Part shown: piece by piece, positions 53,750 through 63,127 of the stretch
Layout: each line of letters starts with the position of its first letter
Numbering within the stretch: the stretch's first letter is position 1
Assembly (NCBI RefSeq): GCF_900117445.1
Contig: NZ_FPEJ01000001.1
Location: 858,501-922,500, forward strand
Direction: 5' to 3'
Source of the DNA: Hyphomicrobium sp. NDB2Meth4
GTDB taxonomy: Bacteria; Pseudomonadota; Alphaproteobacteria; Rhizobiales; Hyphomicrobiaceae
Length of the DNA stretch: 64,000 bases
The notes under the pieces: generated by a model
Told to the model about the DNA's origin: nothing
Database searches by the model: none
What the model saw: only the letters and a program-made list of their open reading frames with translations
Position numbers and translations under genes: made by a program

Positions 53750-54946
53750 GTGACCAAAAACATGCCGAAGAGCGTTGCCAGCTCGGGTGCACAGCGCGAC
53801 TTGCGTATCGATTTTTTCCGCGGCCTGGCCCTGATCTTCATCTTCATCGATCACGTGCCCGACAACGTGCTGGCGAAGTTCACCTTGCGGAACTTCGGCT
53901 TCGCCGACGCGGCTGAGGTCTTCGTCTTGCTGGCCGGCTTCTCCGCCGTGCTGGCCTACAGCCGCACGTTCGAGGGGCAGGGCTTCAAAGCTGGGTTTGG
54001 TCGCGTGTTCGACCGCGTGCGCGATATTTACATCTGGCACCTGGCCTTGATCGTCGTTTGCAGCATCCTGCTGACCTGGGCTGCGCACCAGTTTGGCAAC
54101 TACTCCTATGTCAAGAACATCGGCATCAACCTCTTCGGTCAGGATCCCACCCGTAGCACGGTCTATGCTGGGCTCCTGGTTTTTCAGCCCAACTCGCTGA
54201 ACATCCTGCCGCTGTACATCGTACTGATGCTGTTCTGGCTGCCCTTCGTGCTGTGGCTGCTACCGCGCAATCCGTGGCAGGCGCTGGTGCTCTCGGTCGG
54301 CCTGTGGGCGGCCGCCAATCTGCTGTCGGCGAACTTGCCGAGCATGCAGCACCCCAAGGGTTGGGTGTTCAATCCGCTTGCTTGGCAGTTGCTGATCACC
54401 ATCGGCGCCCTTACCGCACACTTCTACCGCAAGGGAGAAATACCTTTCTCGCGTTCGCTGATGTGGCTCGCTGTCGGCTATTTGGGCTTCGCGTTCCTGT
54501 ACGCTGCTCCCTGGACCCAAATTCCGGGTTTGGAAAAAGCGCGACTCTTTTCCCCCGATATGCTGGGCAACATCGATAAAACGTATGCTTCCCCGTGGCG
54601 TGTTCTTAACGTCGTGGCTCTGGGATACCTGGCTCTCTTCTTACTCTCGCCGCAAAGTCAATGGCTTAGTCGGACCTTGGCCAGGGGCGTTGGGCACTGC
54701 GGCCGGCATTCCCTAGAGATCTTCGGCGTTGGCACGGTGCTGTCTTTCGTCGGTTGGATTGCATTGGTTGAATCCGGTTACGGACTCGCACTACAGATCC
54801 TGGTAAACGTCGTCGGCATTGCAATCTTGTTGGGGATGGCATGGGGTCTGTCGAAGCGCGGGCGTGGCATGGACTGGGGTTGGGCTCAGCCGGCACGGAG
54901 ACTGTTCGGAGAGCGTCGACCTGGGCTTGCGCAATTGCCGGCCTGA
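53750..54946 (+). CDS. OpgC-family membrane acyl/succinyltransferase
   Basis: The 398-residue protein starts (GTG at 53750, or ATG at 53762) with DLRIDFFRGLALIFIFIDHVPDNVLAKFT and has about ten hydrophobic helices. This is the OpgC domain, which succinylates periplasmic glucans in other bacteria; acyltransferase-3-type enzymes are close. The substrate here is unproven. The last 106 bp overlap the next gene. Confidence 0.87.
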   Translation: MTKNMPKSVASSGAQRDLRIDFFRGLALIFIFIDHVPDNVLAKFTLRNFGFADAAEVFVLLAGFSAVLAYSRTFEGQGFKAGFGRVFDRVRDIYIWHLALIVVCSILLTWAAHQFGNYSYVKNIGINLFGQDPTRSTVYAGLLVFQPNSLNILPLYIVLMLFWLPFVLWLLPRNPWQALVLSVGLWAAANLLSANLPSMQHPKGWVFNPLAWQLLITIGALTAHFYRKGEIPFSRSLMWLAVGYLGFAFLYAAPWTQIPGLEKARLFSPDMLGNIDKTYASPWRVLNVVALGYLALFLLSPQSQWLSRTLARGVGHCGRHSLEIFGVGTVLSFVGWIALVESGYGLALQILVNVVGIAILLGMAWGLSKRGRGMDWGWAQPARRLFGERRPGLAQLPA

Positions 54947-55731
54947 TCGGCATCGTTTCACCCCTCCCCGCCGAGGCCGCGCAACGCTGCCAAGCCCCGG
55001 CGGATTTAGTGCGCTTCGATGCGCCCTTACCCAGGTTTTCGGCTGCCCTCGCATCGGGGCAACCAGTTCGCATCGTCGCCCTCGGCTCTTCCAGCACGCA
55101 GGGCATAGGCGCTTCCAGCCCTACGACGTCTTACCCCGTCCGACTGCAGGCTGAGCTGCAGCAGCGCTTCCCCAAGAGCAAGATCACAGTTGAGAACCTC
55201 GGCGTCGGCGGCCAGCTCGCCACCGATATGATTCCGCGCATTCGCCAGCAGGTTATCCCGCGCAAGCCGGCGCTCGTCATCTGGCAGACCGGCGTCAACG
55301 ACGCGCTACGCAAGGTGAAGGTCGAGGGCTTCCGAGAGACCGTGCTGACTGGCATCGACGAGATGCGCCGTGCCGGCATCGATGTGGTCCTGCTCGACAT
55401 GCAGTACTTTCCGCGCGCCGAAAAGGTGCGCGACTTCCCGCGCTTCCTCGTCGCGATGCGCCAGATCGCCGAGCAGCGCGACATCCCCATCCTGCAGCGC
55501 TACGCGATCATGAAGCACCTGGTCACCAGCGCGCAGTACACGCCGCAGCAGTTGCTCGCCAAGGACCTCTTCCACCCGAACGATTTGAGCTACGGCTGCC
55601 TCGGACGCATGATGGCCGATGCTCTGCAAGGCGAGTTCACGGACTTCGCCAAGGTGGCGTCCAAGAAGAAGTACCCCGCAGAACCCGCCAAGCAGGCGGG
55701 TGCTGTCCCTGCGGCGCTTCCGGTTCACTGA
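54841..55731 (+). CDS. SGNH/GDSL hydrolase, secreted
   Basis: The product has a signal peptide (about residues 22-47, ending AEAAQ) and an SGNH hydrolase fold: VALGSSSTQGIGAS (Ser block), NLGVGGQLATDM (Gly), WQTGVNDALR (Asn), and a C-terminal LFHPNDLSYGCLG with His. It should de-esterify a polysaccharide or lipid in the envelope. The reading from 54841 overlaps opgC by 106 bp in another frame; a TTG at 54880 would still overlap by 67 bp. Overlap with an acyltransferase suggests the two modify the same acylated envelope polymer. Confidence 0.85.
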   Translation: MGSVEARAWHGLGLGSAGTETVRRASTWACAIAGLIGIVSPLPAEAAQRCQAPADLVRFDAPLPRFSAALASGQPVRIVALGSSSTQGIGASSPTTSYPVRLQAELQQRFPKSKITVENLGVGGQLATDMIPRIRQQVIPRKPALVIWQTGVNDALRKVKVEGFRETVLTGIDEMRRAGIDVVLLDMQYFPRAEKVRDFPRFLVAMRQIAEQRDIPILQRYAIMKHLVTSAQYTPQQLLAKDLFHPNDLSYGCLGRMMADALQGEFTDFAKVASKKKYPAEPAKQAGAVPAALPVH

Positions 55732-55834
55732 GACGCAGATCCGGATCGGCAGTCGCTTCGCTGACGATTGCCAATCTTCGCCTCTGGCCTACCCTGCTGA
55801 AATCAGCTAGCTGACGGGTAGGCAGGATCAGCGC

Positions 55835-57520
55835 ATGACCGGGCTATCGCGAACCCTCGATCACGTCTGCAACCGCTACGACGTCATCGTCGTAGGCTCC
55901 GGCTACGGCGGCGGTGTCGCCGCCTCCCGGCTGGCGCGCGCTGGCAAGACGGTGGCCGTCCTGGAGCGTGGCCGCGAAGTTCTCGCGGGCGGCTTTCCCG
56001 CCCGCTTCCCCGACCTCAAGAACGAGATGCAGGTTTCCGGCCGCAAGCTGCGCACCGGCCCCTCCTCCGCGCTCTATGATGTGCGCCTGGGCGAGGACAT
56101 GCACGTGCTGGTGGGCTGCGGTCTCGGCGGCGGCTCGCTCATCAATGCCGGCGTTGCCCTGCGCCCCGACGACCGCGTTTTTGCCGACGATTGCTGGCCC
56201 GGCCAGATCGCCCAGGACGGTCTCTTGGAGGAGGGTTTCCGCCGGGCCCGCCTCTGGCTCAATCCGCAGAGCGACCCAAACGCCGGCAACCTCACCAAGT
56301 TCAGGACCCTCGAGGCCGCTGGCGCAGCGCTCGGCCACGACATCGTCCGCCCCAACGTCACTGTCAGCTTCGAGGCAGGAACGAACGTGGTCGGCATCGA
56401 GCAGCCGGCCTGCACCCGGTGCGGCGATTGCTGTGGCGGGTGCAACGTCGGTGCCAAGAACTCTGTCGCCCTGACCTACCTGCCCGACGCGGTCCGCCAC
56501 GGCGCCGAGCTCTTCACCCATGCCGGTGTGCGTTACCTCAGCAAGACGAATGAAGGCGAATGGGAGGTGCACGTGCGCCGCCTCGATGGCGCTGGCGGCG
56601 ACATCAAGCTGCGCGCCGCGATGGTGGTTCTCGCGGCCGGCACGCTCGGCACGACTGAGATCCTGCTGCGTTCGAGGGCCCATGGCCTGGCGCTGTCTGA
56701 CCGCGTCGGCGAGCGATTTTCCGCCAACGGCGACATCATCGCCTTCGGCTACGGCGCGCGCGATCCGGTCAATGCCGTGGGCATCGGCTACCCGCCCAAG
56801 ATCGACGGCGTCGAAATCGGCGCAGCGGTCAGCGGTCAGCTCGAGATCGACGATGCGGCAACGCTTGCAAACGAGCTGCGTGTGCAGGAGGGCGTGCTGC
56901 CATCTGCCCTCGCGCCGGTCCTCCCCGTCCTCTTCATTCCTAACGGCCGCCTGCTCGGTGCCCTTCAAAGCCTCGTGAACGGCGTCTACAAGGGCCCCTT
57001 CGCGAAGCTGCAGACCTTCTTTGCCGTCTCGCACGATAGTGCCTCGGGACGTTTTGTCCTCGACGATGATCGCCTCGCGCTGGTCTGGCCCACCGCGAAA
57101 AATGAGCCGGTCTACGCGCGCCTCGACGCCATCTTGTCGGCCGTCGTCAAAGAGGCGGGCGGCAGCTACGTGAAAAATCCGCTCGCTGGCACCGTCATGG
57201 GCCATCAACCGGCAACCGCACACCCGCTCGGCGGCGCGGGCATGGGGCGCGAGCGCGCCGACGGCGCCATCAATCACAAGGGGCAGGTGTTCGACGCGGG
57301 CGCGGGGCGCGGGGCGACGGACGTGCACACCGGGCTGTACGTCATCGACGGCTCGATGATGCCGCGTTCTCTCGGCGTCAATCCACTCCTCACCATCACC
57401 GCACTTGCTGAGCGCACGCTCATGCACATGCAGCAGGAGCTGGGTTTGTCGTTTGACGCCGAGCCGCTGTCGGGCGTGCGCGCGACACCGAAAGACTTGA
57501 GCCCGTTTCTCGCCGCGTGA
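55835..57520 (+). CDS. GMC-family FAD oxidoreductase
   Basis: The 561-residue protein has the FAD motif VVGSGYGGGVAASRLARAG near residue 20, LVGCGLGGGSLINAGVAL, and the GMC C-terminus (HPLGGAGMG, VIDGSMMPRSLGVNPLLTITALAER). A cysteine-rich stretch (CTRCGDCCGGC, about 191-201) may hold a cofactor or disulfides. It oxidises an alcohol group; cholesterol-oxidase-like and glucose-methanol-choline members are nearest, but the substrate is unknown. It is convergent with formate dehydrogenase. Confidence 0.88.
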   Translation: MTGLSRTLDHVCNRYDVIVVGSGYGGGVAASRLARAGKTVAVLERGREVLAGGFPARFPDLKNEMQVSGRKLRTGPSSALYDVRLGEDMHVLVGCGLGGGSLINAGVALRPDDRVFADDCWPGQIAQDGLLEEGFRRARLWLNPQSDPNAGNLTKFRTLEAAGAALGHDIVRPNVTVSFEAGTNVVGIEQPACTRCGDCCGGCNVGAKNSVALTYLPDAVRHGAELFTHAGVRYLSKTNEGEWEVHVRRLDGAGGDIKLRAAMVVLAAGTLGTTEILLRSRAHGLALSDRVGERFSANGDIIAFGYGARDPVNAVGIGYPPKIDGVEIGAAVSGQLEIDDAATLANELRVQEGVLPSALAPVLPVLFIPNGRLLGALQSLVNGVYKGPFAKLQTFFAVSHDSASGRFVLDDDRLALVWPTAKNEPVYARLDAILSAVVKEAGGSYVKNPLAGTVMGHQPATAHPLGGAGMGRERADGAINHKGQVFDAGAGRGATDVHTGLYVIDGSMMPRSLGVNPLLTITALAERTLMHMQQELGLSFDAEPLSGVRATPKDLSPFLAA

Positions 57521-57525
57521 GGGCG

Positions 57526-57550
57526 GCGCCGGGCTCCTATCGCCCGGCGC
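57526..57550. terminator. Hairpin between convergent GMC and formate dehydrogenase genes
   Basis: A perfect 8-bp stem (GCGCCGGG/CCCGGCGC) with a 9-nt loop lies in the 43-bp gap between the two stop codons. There is no clear U-run, so it may work as a weak bidirectional stop. Confidence 0.5.
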
Positions 57551-57563
57551 TCCAATGTGCGTT

Positions 57564-58772
57564 CTAAGCTGCAGTCTTCTTGAAGCGGGCAGCCTCTTCC
57601 GATCCCTTCGTCGCATCGCCCTTGCTGTAGGAATGCGCGCCGGTTCCAGCAAGCTTGCCCTTATCTACGATGAGATACTCGCTGCGAATGGGCTTGCCGG
57701 CGAAGAAATCCTCCAGGATCTCGCGCGTGCCCGCCGCATACCTCGCCTGCGCCGACAGCGACGTGCCGGAGATGTGCGGGGTCATGCCGTGATGCGGCAT
57801 CTTCCGCCACGGATGATCCTTCGGTGCAGGCTGCGGGAACCACACATCGCCCGCATACCCCGCAAGATGGCCGCTCTCCAATGCCTTCACGACGGCATCG
57901 CGGTCGACGATCTTCCCGCGCGCCGTGTTGATGAGATACGCGCCGCGCTTCATCTTGCCGATTAGCTTGGCATCGAACAGGCTTTCAGTCTCCGAATGCA
58001 GCGGCGCATTGATTGTCACCACGTCGCACACCTTCACCAGAGACTCGACGTCCTTGTGAAAGGTGAGGCCAAGTTCCTTCTCGACTTCACGCGGCAGCCG
58101 GTGCCGGTCGGTGTAGTGCAGCTTGACATCGAACGGGTGCAGTCTCCGTAGCACCGCAAGCCCGATGCGCCCTGCGCCCACAGTGCCGACGTTCATGCCT
58201 TCGAGATCGTAGGAGCGTTCGACGCAATCTGCGATGTTCCAGCCGCCTTTCACCACCCACTGGTACGATGGAATGTAGTTGCGTACGAGCGACAGGATCA
58301 TCATCACCACGTGCTCGGCGACACTGATCGAATTCGAATACGTCACCTCCGCGACGGTGATGCCGTTCTTCATAGCCGCATCGAGATCGACGTGATCGGA
58401 CCCGATGCCAGCCGTAATGGCGAGCTTCAGCTTCTTCGCCTTCTTCAACCGCTCTTCTGTGAGATACGCAGGCCAGAAGGGCTGCGAGATGACGACGTCG
58501 GCATCAGGCAACTCGCGCTCGAACACCGAGTTCGGTCCGTCCTTGTCGGACGTGACGATGAACTCGTGTCCCTGGCTTTCGAGAAACTTCCGCAAGCCGA
58601 GCTCGCCCGAAACACTGCCGAGAAGCTGCCCTGGCTTGAAATCGATAGACTTCGGCGTCGGCAGCGTTTGGCCGCCTGGATAATGATCGATCTTCGGGAT
58701 GTCGTCGCGCGCGTATGTCTTGGGATAGCCGTCGACGGGATCGTCATAGAGAACGCAAAGTACTTTTGCCAT
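57564..58772 (-). CDS. NAD-dependent formate dehydrogenase
   Basis: The 402-residue enzyme oxidises formate to CO2 with NAD+. It shows LCVLYDDPVDGYP at the start, GLRKFLESQGHEFIVTSDKDGPNSVF, the NAD-binding GTVGAGRIGLAVLRRL, and NTARGKIVDRDAVVKAL, LAGYAGDVWFPQPAPKDHPWR and HISGTSLSAQARYAAGT. Length and segments match the metal-free FDH of methylotrophs. GGAGGAA lies 7 nt before the ATG. It would supply NADH from C1 compounds. Confidence 0.95.
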   Translation of the reverse strand: MAKVLCVLYDDPVDGYPKTYARDDIPKIDHYPGGQTLPTPKSIDFKPGQLLGSVSGELGLRKFLESQGHEFIVTSDKDGPNSVFERELPDADVVISQPFWPAYLTEERLKKAKKLKLAITAGIGSDHVDLDAAMKNGITVAEVTYSNSISVAEHVVMMILSLVRNYIPSYQWVVKGGWNIADCVERSYDLEGMNVGTVGAGRIGLAVLRRLHPFDVKLHYTDRHRLPREVEKELGLTFHKDVESLVKVCDVVTINAPLHSETESLFDAKLIGKMKRGAYLINTARGKIVDRDAVVKALESGHLAGYAGDVWFPQPAPKDHPWRKMPHHGMTPHISGTSLSAQARYAAGTREILEDFFAGKPIRSEYLIVDKGKLAGTGAHSYSKGDATKGSEEAARFKKTAA

Positions 58773-59001
58773 GAGTGTATTCCTCCGTGTTCAACTGATC
58801 GTGAGGAAACGTCTCGCGCTGGCTGGCCTCTGGCGTCTTCTAAACGTGGGAGGCGTTTCCAGACTGTGCGGCAGTTGCAGGGCCGCGGCACCATGCGCAG
58901 GCTCGAGCCTGACTGACAGGTAAGCAGAAGGCGCGCACAAACAAGTCCGGCGGCCGAGGCGGCAGGTCGGTAAAGCATTGTTCAAATGCGTTTGACGGCG
59001 A

Positions 59002-59925
59002 TCAGCCGCGCAAAGCAGCACCGAAGAAGGCAGCTTGCTCTTCGCTCGAACGTTCGAACCACTCGCCCTTGTAGATGTCGAAGTGATCAATCGGCAGCGT
59101 CGCCAGTCGGGCCTTATCGCCGATGCGAGTGACGATATCGGCTGCCGCCTCCGCCGAGACGACTGTGTCGCGCTCGCACGCAATGACGAGAGTGGGGCAC
59201 GAAATGTCCTTCGCGTAGAGGAACGGCCGATAGATCGGCAGCGCCATGAAGAAACGCGCTGCTATCTCGTTGCGCCAGCCCGGTGGAACGATCGCCATGC
59301 AGCCGTCATAAGCGCCCGGCGTGGCCATCGCTGCCAAATCTCCCTGATGCCCGACGATTGGAACGTAGTGCGGCAACTGCCCCGCTATCATTGTGCCCAG
59401 ATCGAGCATCGCTGCACTGGTCATCCGCATGGCCATCACAGCTCCGGCGTCAGCGATCGCCATGCGCGCACTGGCTGTCCCATCGAGCATCGGGCACTGC
59501 GCCGACACCGCCGCGATGCTCTTGTCGCGCGCCGCGGTGACGATCACGTGCCCGCCAGAAAGCGATGTGCCCCAAAGCCCGATCCGTTCGGGATCGACAT
59601 TAGGCAGCGAGCGCGCGAACGCCACTGCGCCGCGCCAATCATCGAGCTGGCCTTCGATGGAAATGACCTGGCGTGGCTCGCCCTGGCTGTCCCCCAGTTG
59701 GCGATAGTCGAACACGACTACGAAAAAGCCGGCCGCCGCAAATCGCTCTGCGTACGGGGCAAGACCGCAATCGCGCGTCCCCCCGAGGCCGTGCGCCATG
59801 ACGATACACGGAGCTGGCAACGACGTACGCGCATCGGGGCGATACAGCCAGGCACGGCACACCAGGCCGTCGACCGGAAAAGATACATCGGTCCGCGAAA
59901 GCGGGGCGGGGCTGGGAAGTGTCAT
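59002..59925 (-). CDS. Alpha/beta hydrolase
   Basis: The 307-residue protein has the nucleophile elbow GTSLSGGH, HGLGGTRDCGLAPYAERFAAAGFFV (oxyanion side), a catalytic Asp near CERDTVVSAEA and His in IDHFDIYKGEW. It is a dienelactone-hydrolase-like or acetyl-xylan-esterase-like enzyme; the substrate is unknown. It lies upstream of formate dehydrogenase on the same strand with a 229-bp gap. Confidence 0.87.
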   Translation of the reverse strand: MTLPSPAPLSRTDVSFPVDGLVCRAWLYRPDARTSLPAPCIVMAHGLGGTRDCGLAPYAERFAAAGFFVVVFDYRQLGDSQGEPRQVISIEGQLDDWRGAVAFARSLPNVDPERIGLWGTSLSGGHVIVTAARDKSIAAVSAQCPMLDGTASARMAIADAGAVMAMRMTSAAMLDLGTMIAGQLPHYVPIVGHQGDLAAMATPGAYDGCMAIVPPGWRNEIAARFFMALPIYRPFLYAKDISCPTLVIACERDTVVSAEAAADIVTRIGDKARLATLPIDHFDIYKGEWFERSSEEQAAFFGAALRG

Positions 59926-60088
59926 GCGGAAGGCGGCTCAGGAGTTGCTGCGGGCTGCTGCATCGGCCGGCTTCGATGGTCCGCCGGGGATGCTAGCGAT
60001 CTCCATACTCGCGCTCGTTCCTTAAAGAACCGAGTGTCGCGAGTGCAAATCTCCCTCGCCTAATCGGCTGAGACGACCCCGTGCGAGC

Positions 60089-60484
60089 TTAGTGGATCCC
60101 CGGCATCGGTTTGCGCACGCGCAGAAGATTGACCGGTCGGGCCGCGGATGAAGAGGGCGCGGCGACCGGCGCACTCACGATGGGCGAATTTGCTGGCCAG
60201 CGCCGGCGCAGCGGCCACCACTTGCGCGACTGCGCGATTTGCTGCCGGTTGGTTTCGAGGAAGGCAATCACTGCACGCACATGCGCGACCAGTTCGTCTC
60301 GGCGCGCATTACCGGAATCATCCGACTTTAGTACGAGGCGGCGCCAGCGCCCGCTCCAGGAGCCGGGCAGCTGGCCGATCCACCGATTGACGGATTCGAC
60401 CTTCCACGATGCTTCACGGCTTTTCTGCGCTTCTTCGAGAGTGACACGCAGTGCGGCGATCACCGCTTCCACAGTTGCAGCCAT
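60089..60484 (-). CDS. Hypothetical protein, 131 aa
   Basis: The product from the ATG at 60484 starts MAATVEAVIAALRVTLEEAQKS and has a Trp-rich centre (SWKVESVNRWIGQLPG) and a Pro/Ala-rich tail. A longer reading from 60520 adds 12 residues. No family is recognised. It stands alone between the hydrolase and FTR1 genes. Confidence 0.5.
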   Translation of the reverse strand: MAATVEAVIAALRVTLEEAQKSREASWKVESVNRWIGQLPGSWSGRWRRLVLKSDDSGNARRDELVAHVRAVIAFLETNRQQIAQSRKWWPLRRRWPANSPIVSAPVAAPSSSAARPVNLLRVRKPMPGIH

Positions 60485-60738
60485 CACGCCCCCCACAATT
60501 TGTATTCCTTTTGGGGTCATTTTAGCCGCTTATCCGCCGGCAGTACACACGCCCCGCGCCTCGCCTGTGCATCACTGATTAGGCGTTAGGGAGCAAATCC
60601 CTGGGGCCCATTTCCGCCTGTCAGGCTTTTGGCTTAGGCTGTCGTAATCGTCGCAGGCGGGCTGGCAACGGCATTTACGCGGGCGTCTTTTGTGCTAACG
60701 AGACCCTCTCCAATCGCGGGGGTCGTCACGAGCCGCCA

Positions 60739-62676
60739 ATGGTCAGCAAACTCCATCGCCTGATCTTCCAAACCATTCTCGCTCTGCTGGTCATCTGCTC
60801 GCCGCTCGCAGCTCGGGCGGACGATAACAGCGTTCAGACGGTCTGGCGCCTTCTTGACTATATTGCCGTCGACTACGCGGGCGCCGTCTCGGGCGGAGCG
60901 GTGACCAACGAGTCCGAATACGCCGAGCAGGTGGAGTTCGCTGAAACCGCGCGCGCGAAGATCGCGAGCCTACCGCAGAAGCCCGCGCAAGATTCTCTCA
61001 TCAAGGAAGCCGAGAGCCTCAAGCAGGCCATCACCGGCAAATCCAATCCCGGCGAGGTCGCGCGCATCGCGCATCAATTGGCCGCCGCGCTGCTGGCCGC
61101 CTATCCGGTGCCTCTTGCACCGAACGCGGCACCCTCCCTTCAACGCGGCGCGACGCTCTACAACGAAAGCTGCGCCTCGTGTCATGGCGAGACGGGAGAC
61201 GGCCACGGTCCGCTGGCCTCGACGCTCGAAACGCCGCCCATCGCCTTTACCGATGCGGAGCGCGCACGACAGCGCAGCATCTTCGCGCTCTACCAGGGCA
61301 TTACGCAGGGCATAGACGGCACGCCGATGCCGAGCTTTGCAAGTCTGCCGGCCGAGGATCGCTGGGCACTCGCGTTCTACGCAGGGCAGTTCGCTTTCTC
61401 GCGTGAGCAGGCGGCGGAAGGCGAGCGGCTCTGGAACGCCGACGAAAGACTTCACGCGCTCATCCCCGACCTGAAGGCGCTCACCGGCATCACGCCCTCT
61501 TCGCTTGCGGAAAGCATCGGCGCAGGCAAGGCAGATGCTGTGATGGCTTATTTGCGCCTGCATCCGGAAGCGGTCGCCGGCGTGAAGCAAACGGGCTCGC
61601 TCGCCGCGCTGAAGGACAAGCTTCGGCAGAGCCTCAAGGCGTACGCGGCGGGTGATCGCAACGAGGCAGGTCAACTCGCATTGTCGGCCTATCTCGATCA
61701 CTTTGAACCGGTCGAGCCGACGCTCGGCGCTCGCGACTCCGCGCTTCTCGGCACGATCGAACGCGGGATGATGGAATACCGCGCGGCCATTGCCCGCGGT
61801 GAGAGCACCGAGGCGCTTTCCGGCCGCGTCACCGCGCTCGATGGTCTGTTCGAAACCGCCGAGGCAGTTTTGGCGCCAAGCGCCGGGACCCCGGTTACGA
61901 CGTTCCTCGGTGCAGCCACGATCCTTCTGCGCGAAGGCCTCGAGGCCATGCTGATTGTGGTCGCCATGATCGCCTTCTTGCGCAAGGCCGAGCGCACCGA
62001 AGTATTGCCTCACGTCCATGGCGGCTGGGTCGGCGGACTGGTCGCCGGTCTGCTGACGTGGGCCGCGGCCACTTGGCTCATCGAGATCAGCGGCGCCAGT
62101 CGCGAGCTTACCGAAGGCTTCGGCTCGATCTTCGCCGCGCTCGTATTGCTATCCGTCGGCATCTGGATGCACGGCAAGTCGCACGCCGATCAGTGGCAGC
62201 GCTACATCCGCGAGAAAATGTCGTCTGCACTGTCGGGCCGATCGGCCTGGGTGCTGTTCGGCCTGGCGTTTGTCGCGGTCTACCGCGAGGTATTCGAGAC
62301 CATCCTGTTCTACGCCGCCCTTTGGACGCAAGGGAACGGCGGAGCCATGCTTGCAGGAGCGGCGACGGCGTGTGTCGCTCTCGCACTAATCGCCTGGGCG
62401 ATGCTGAGCTACGCCGGGCGCCTGCCGATCGGCCAGTTCTTCCGCTACAGCTCGTGGCTGATGGCGATCCTCACTGTCGTGCTTGCGGGCAAGGGTGTGG
62501 CCGCGCTTCAGGAGGCCGGGATCATCGGCATTGCACCGCTGGCAGCCATGCCGCGCATCCCCATTATCGGTGTGTTCCCAACCGTTCAGACCGTCGCTGC
62601 CCAGTTCGCCATGGTGGCGGTCCTCGCGGTCGGCTTCCGCCTCAACACCGATCGCCCCGTCAGCCCTCAAAACTAA
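60739..62676 (+). CDS. Cytochrome c-FTR1 fusion iron permease
   Basis: The 645-residue protein has a signal peptide (cleaved near ARA), a haem-c site C145-A-S-C148-H149 (residues about 135-235, mono-haem domain), and a C-terminal FTR1 permease of about seven helices. The two iron motifs R-E-x-x-E are present as REGLE (398-402) and REVFE (516-520). The plan suggests that ferrous iron is handled with an electron carrier before uptake. Fusions of this kind occur in proteobacteria. It stands alone; other efeUOB-like partners are not in this window. Confidence 0.93.
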   Translation: MVSKLHRLIFQTILALLVICSPLAARADDNSVQTVWRLLDYIAVDYAGAVSGGAVTNESEYAEQVEFAETARAKIASLPQKPAQDSLIKEAESLKQAITGKSNPGEVARIAHQLAAALLAAYPVPLAPNAAPSLQRGATLYNESCASCHGETGDGHGPLASTLETPPIAFTDAERARQRSIFALYQGITQGIDGTPMPSFASLPAEDRWALAFYAGQFAFSREQAAEGERLWNADERLHALIPDLKALTGITPSSLAESIGAGKADAVMAYLRLHPEAVAGVKQTGSLAALKDKLRQSLKAYAAGDRNEAGQLALSAYLDHFEPVEPTLGARDSALLGTIERGMMEYRAAIARGESTEALSGRVTALDGLFETAEAVLAPSAGTPVTTFLGAATILLREGLEAMLIVVAMIAFLRKAERTEVLPHVHGGWVGGLVAGLLTWAAATWLIEISGASRELTEGFGSIFAALVLLSVGIWMHGKSHADQWQRYIREKMSSALSGRSAWVLFGLAFVAVYREVFETILFYAALWTQGNGGAMLAGAATACVALALIAWAMLSYAGRLPIGQFFRYSSWLMAILTVVLAGKGVAALQEAGIIGIAPLAAMPRIPIIGVFPTVQTVAAQFAMVAVLAVGFRLNTDRPVSPQN

Positions 62677-62693
62677 CGATGACGTTCAGGCTT

Positions 62694-62908
62694 CAGGTCG
62701 CAAGGCGGCCCGGCGCTTAGCGCCGCCGTCATGGCGAAGCCATGCTGCGCATGGACCCGGAGCGCCCCTTAGGCGCGCGAGCGATATTCGGAGAGTGGAG
62801 TTCAGCCCGGAGGGCTCAGGTCGCAAGGCGACCCGGCGCTTAGTGCCGCCGTCATGGCGAAGCCATGCTGCGCATGGACCCGGAGCGCCCCTCGGGCGCG
62901 CGAGCGAA
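62694..62908. repeat. Two ~90-bp repeat copies spaced 123 bp apart
   Basis: CAGGTCGCAAGGCG begins both copies (62694 and 62817), each running about 90 bp to CGCGCGAGCGA with a few mismatches. Each contains a CATGGCGAAGCCATG hairpin and a CGGCGCTTAG piece. They lie between FTR1 and tRNA-Ala and are not explained by any gene. Confidence 0.85.
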
Positions 62909-62911
62909 TTC

Positions 62912-62987
62912 TGGTGGAGCCGAGGGGAATCGAACCCCTGACCTCTGCAGTGCGATTGCAGCGCTCTCCCATCTGAGCTACGGCCCC
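62912..62987 (-). tRNA. tRNA-Ala(CGC)
   Basis: The minus strand folds to a 76-nt cloverleaf: acceptor GGGGCCG/CGGCTCC, D-arm TAGCTCAGATGGGAGA, anticodon stem CTGCA/TGCAG with loop ATCGCAC (anticodon CGC, alanine GCG codons), T-arm with GTTCGATTC, and encoded CCA. Confidence 0.95.
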
Positions 62988-63127
62988 TTGAGGTCGGGCA
63001 TTTACGGCGCCGCCCCGAATCTTGTCAAGAAAACGCGTGCCCGGCCCCGGTATAAGCCGCCCACCGGCTTGCAGGCCGCCACCCTCAGAGGCTACACGTG
63101 GCCCCCAGCATACTGGAGCGGCACACG

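Noticed and set aside
55844-57652. 602-codon minus-strand frame over the GMC gene
   Set aside because: Antisense shadow of the GMC oxidoreductase gene, which has clear motifs.
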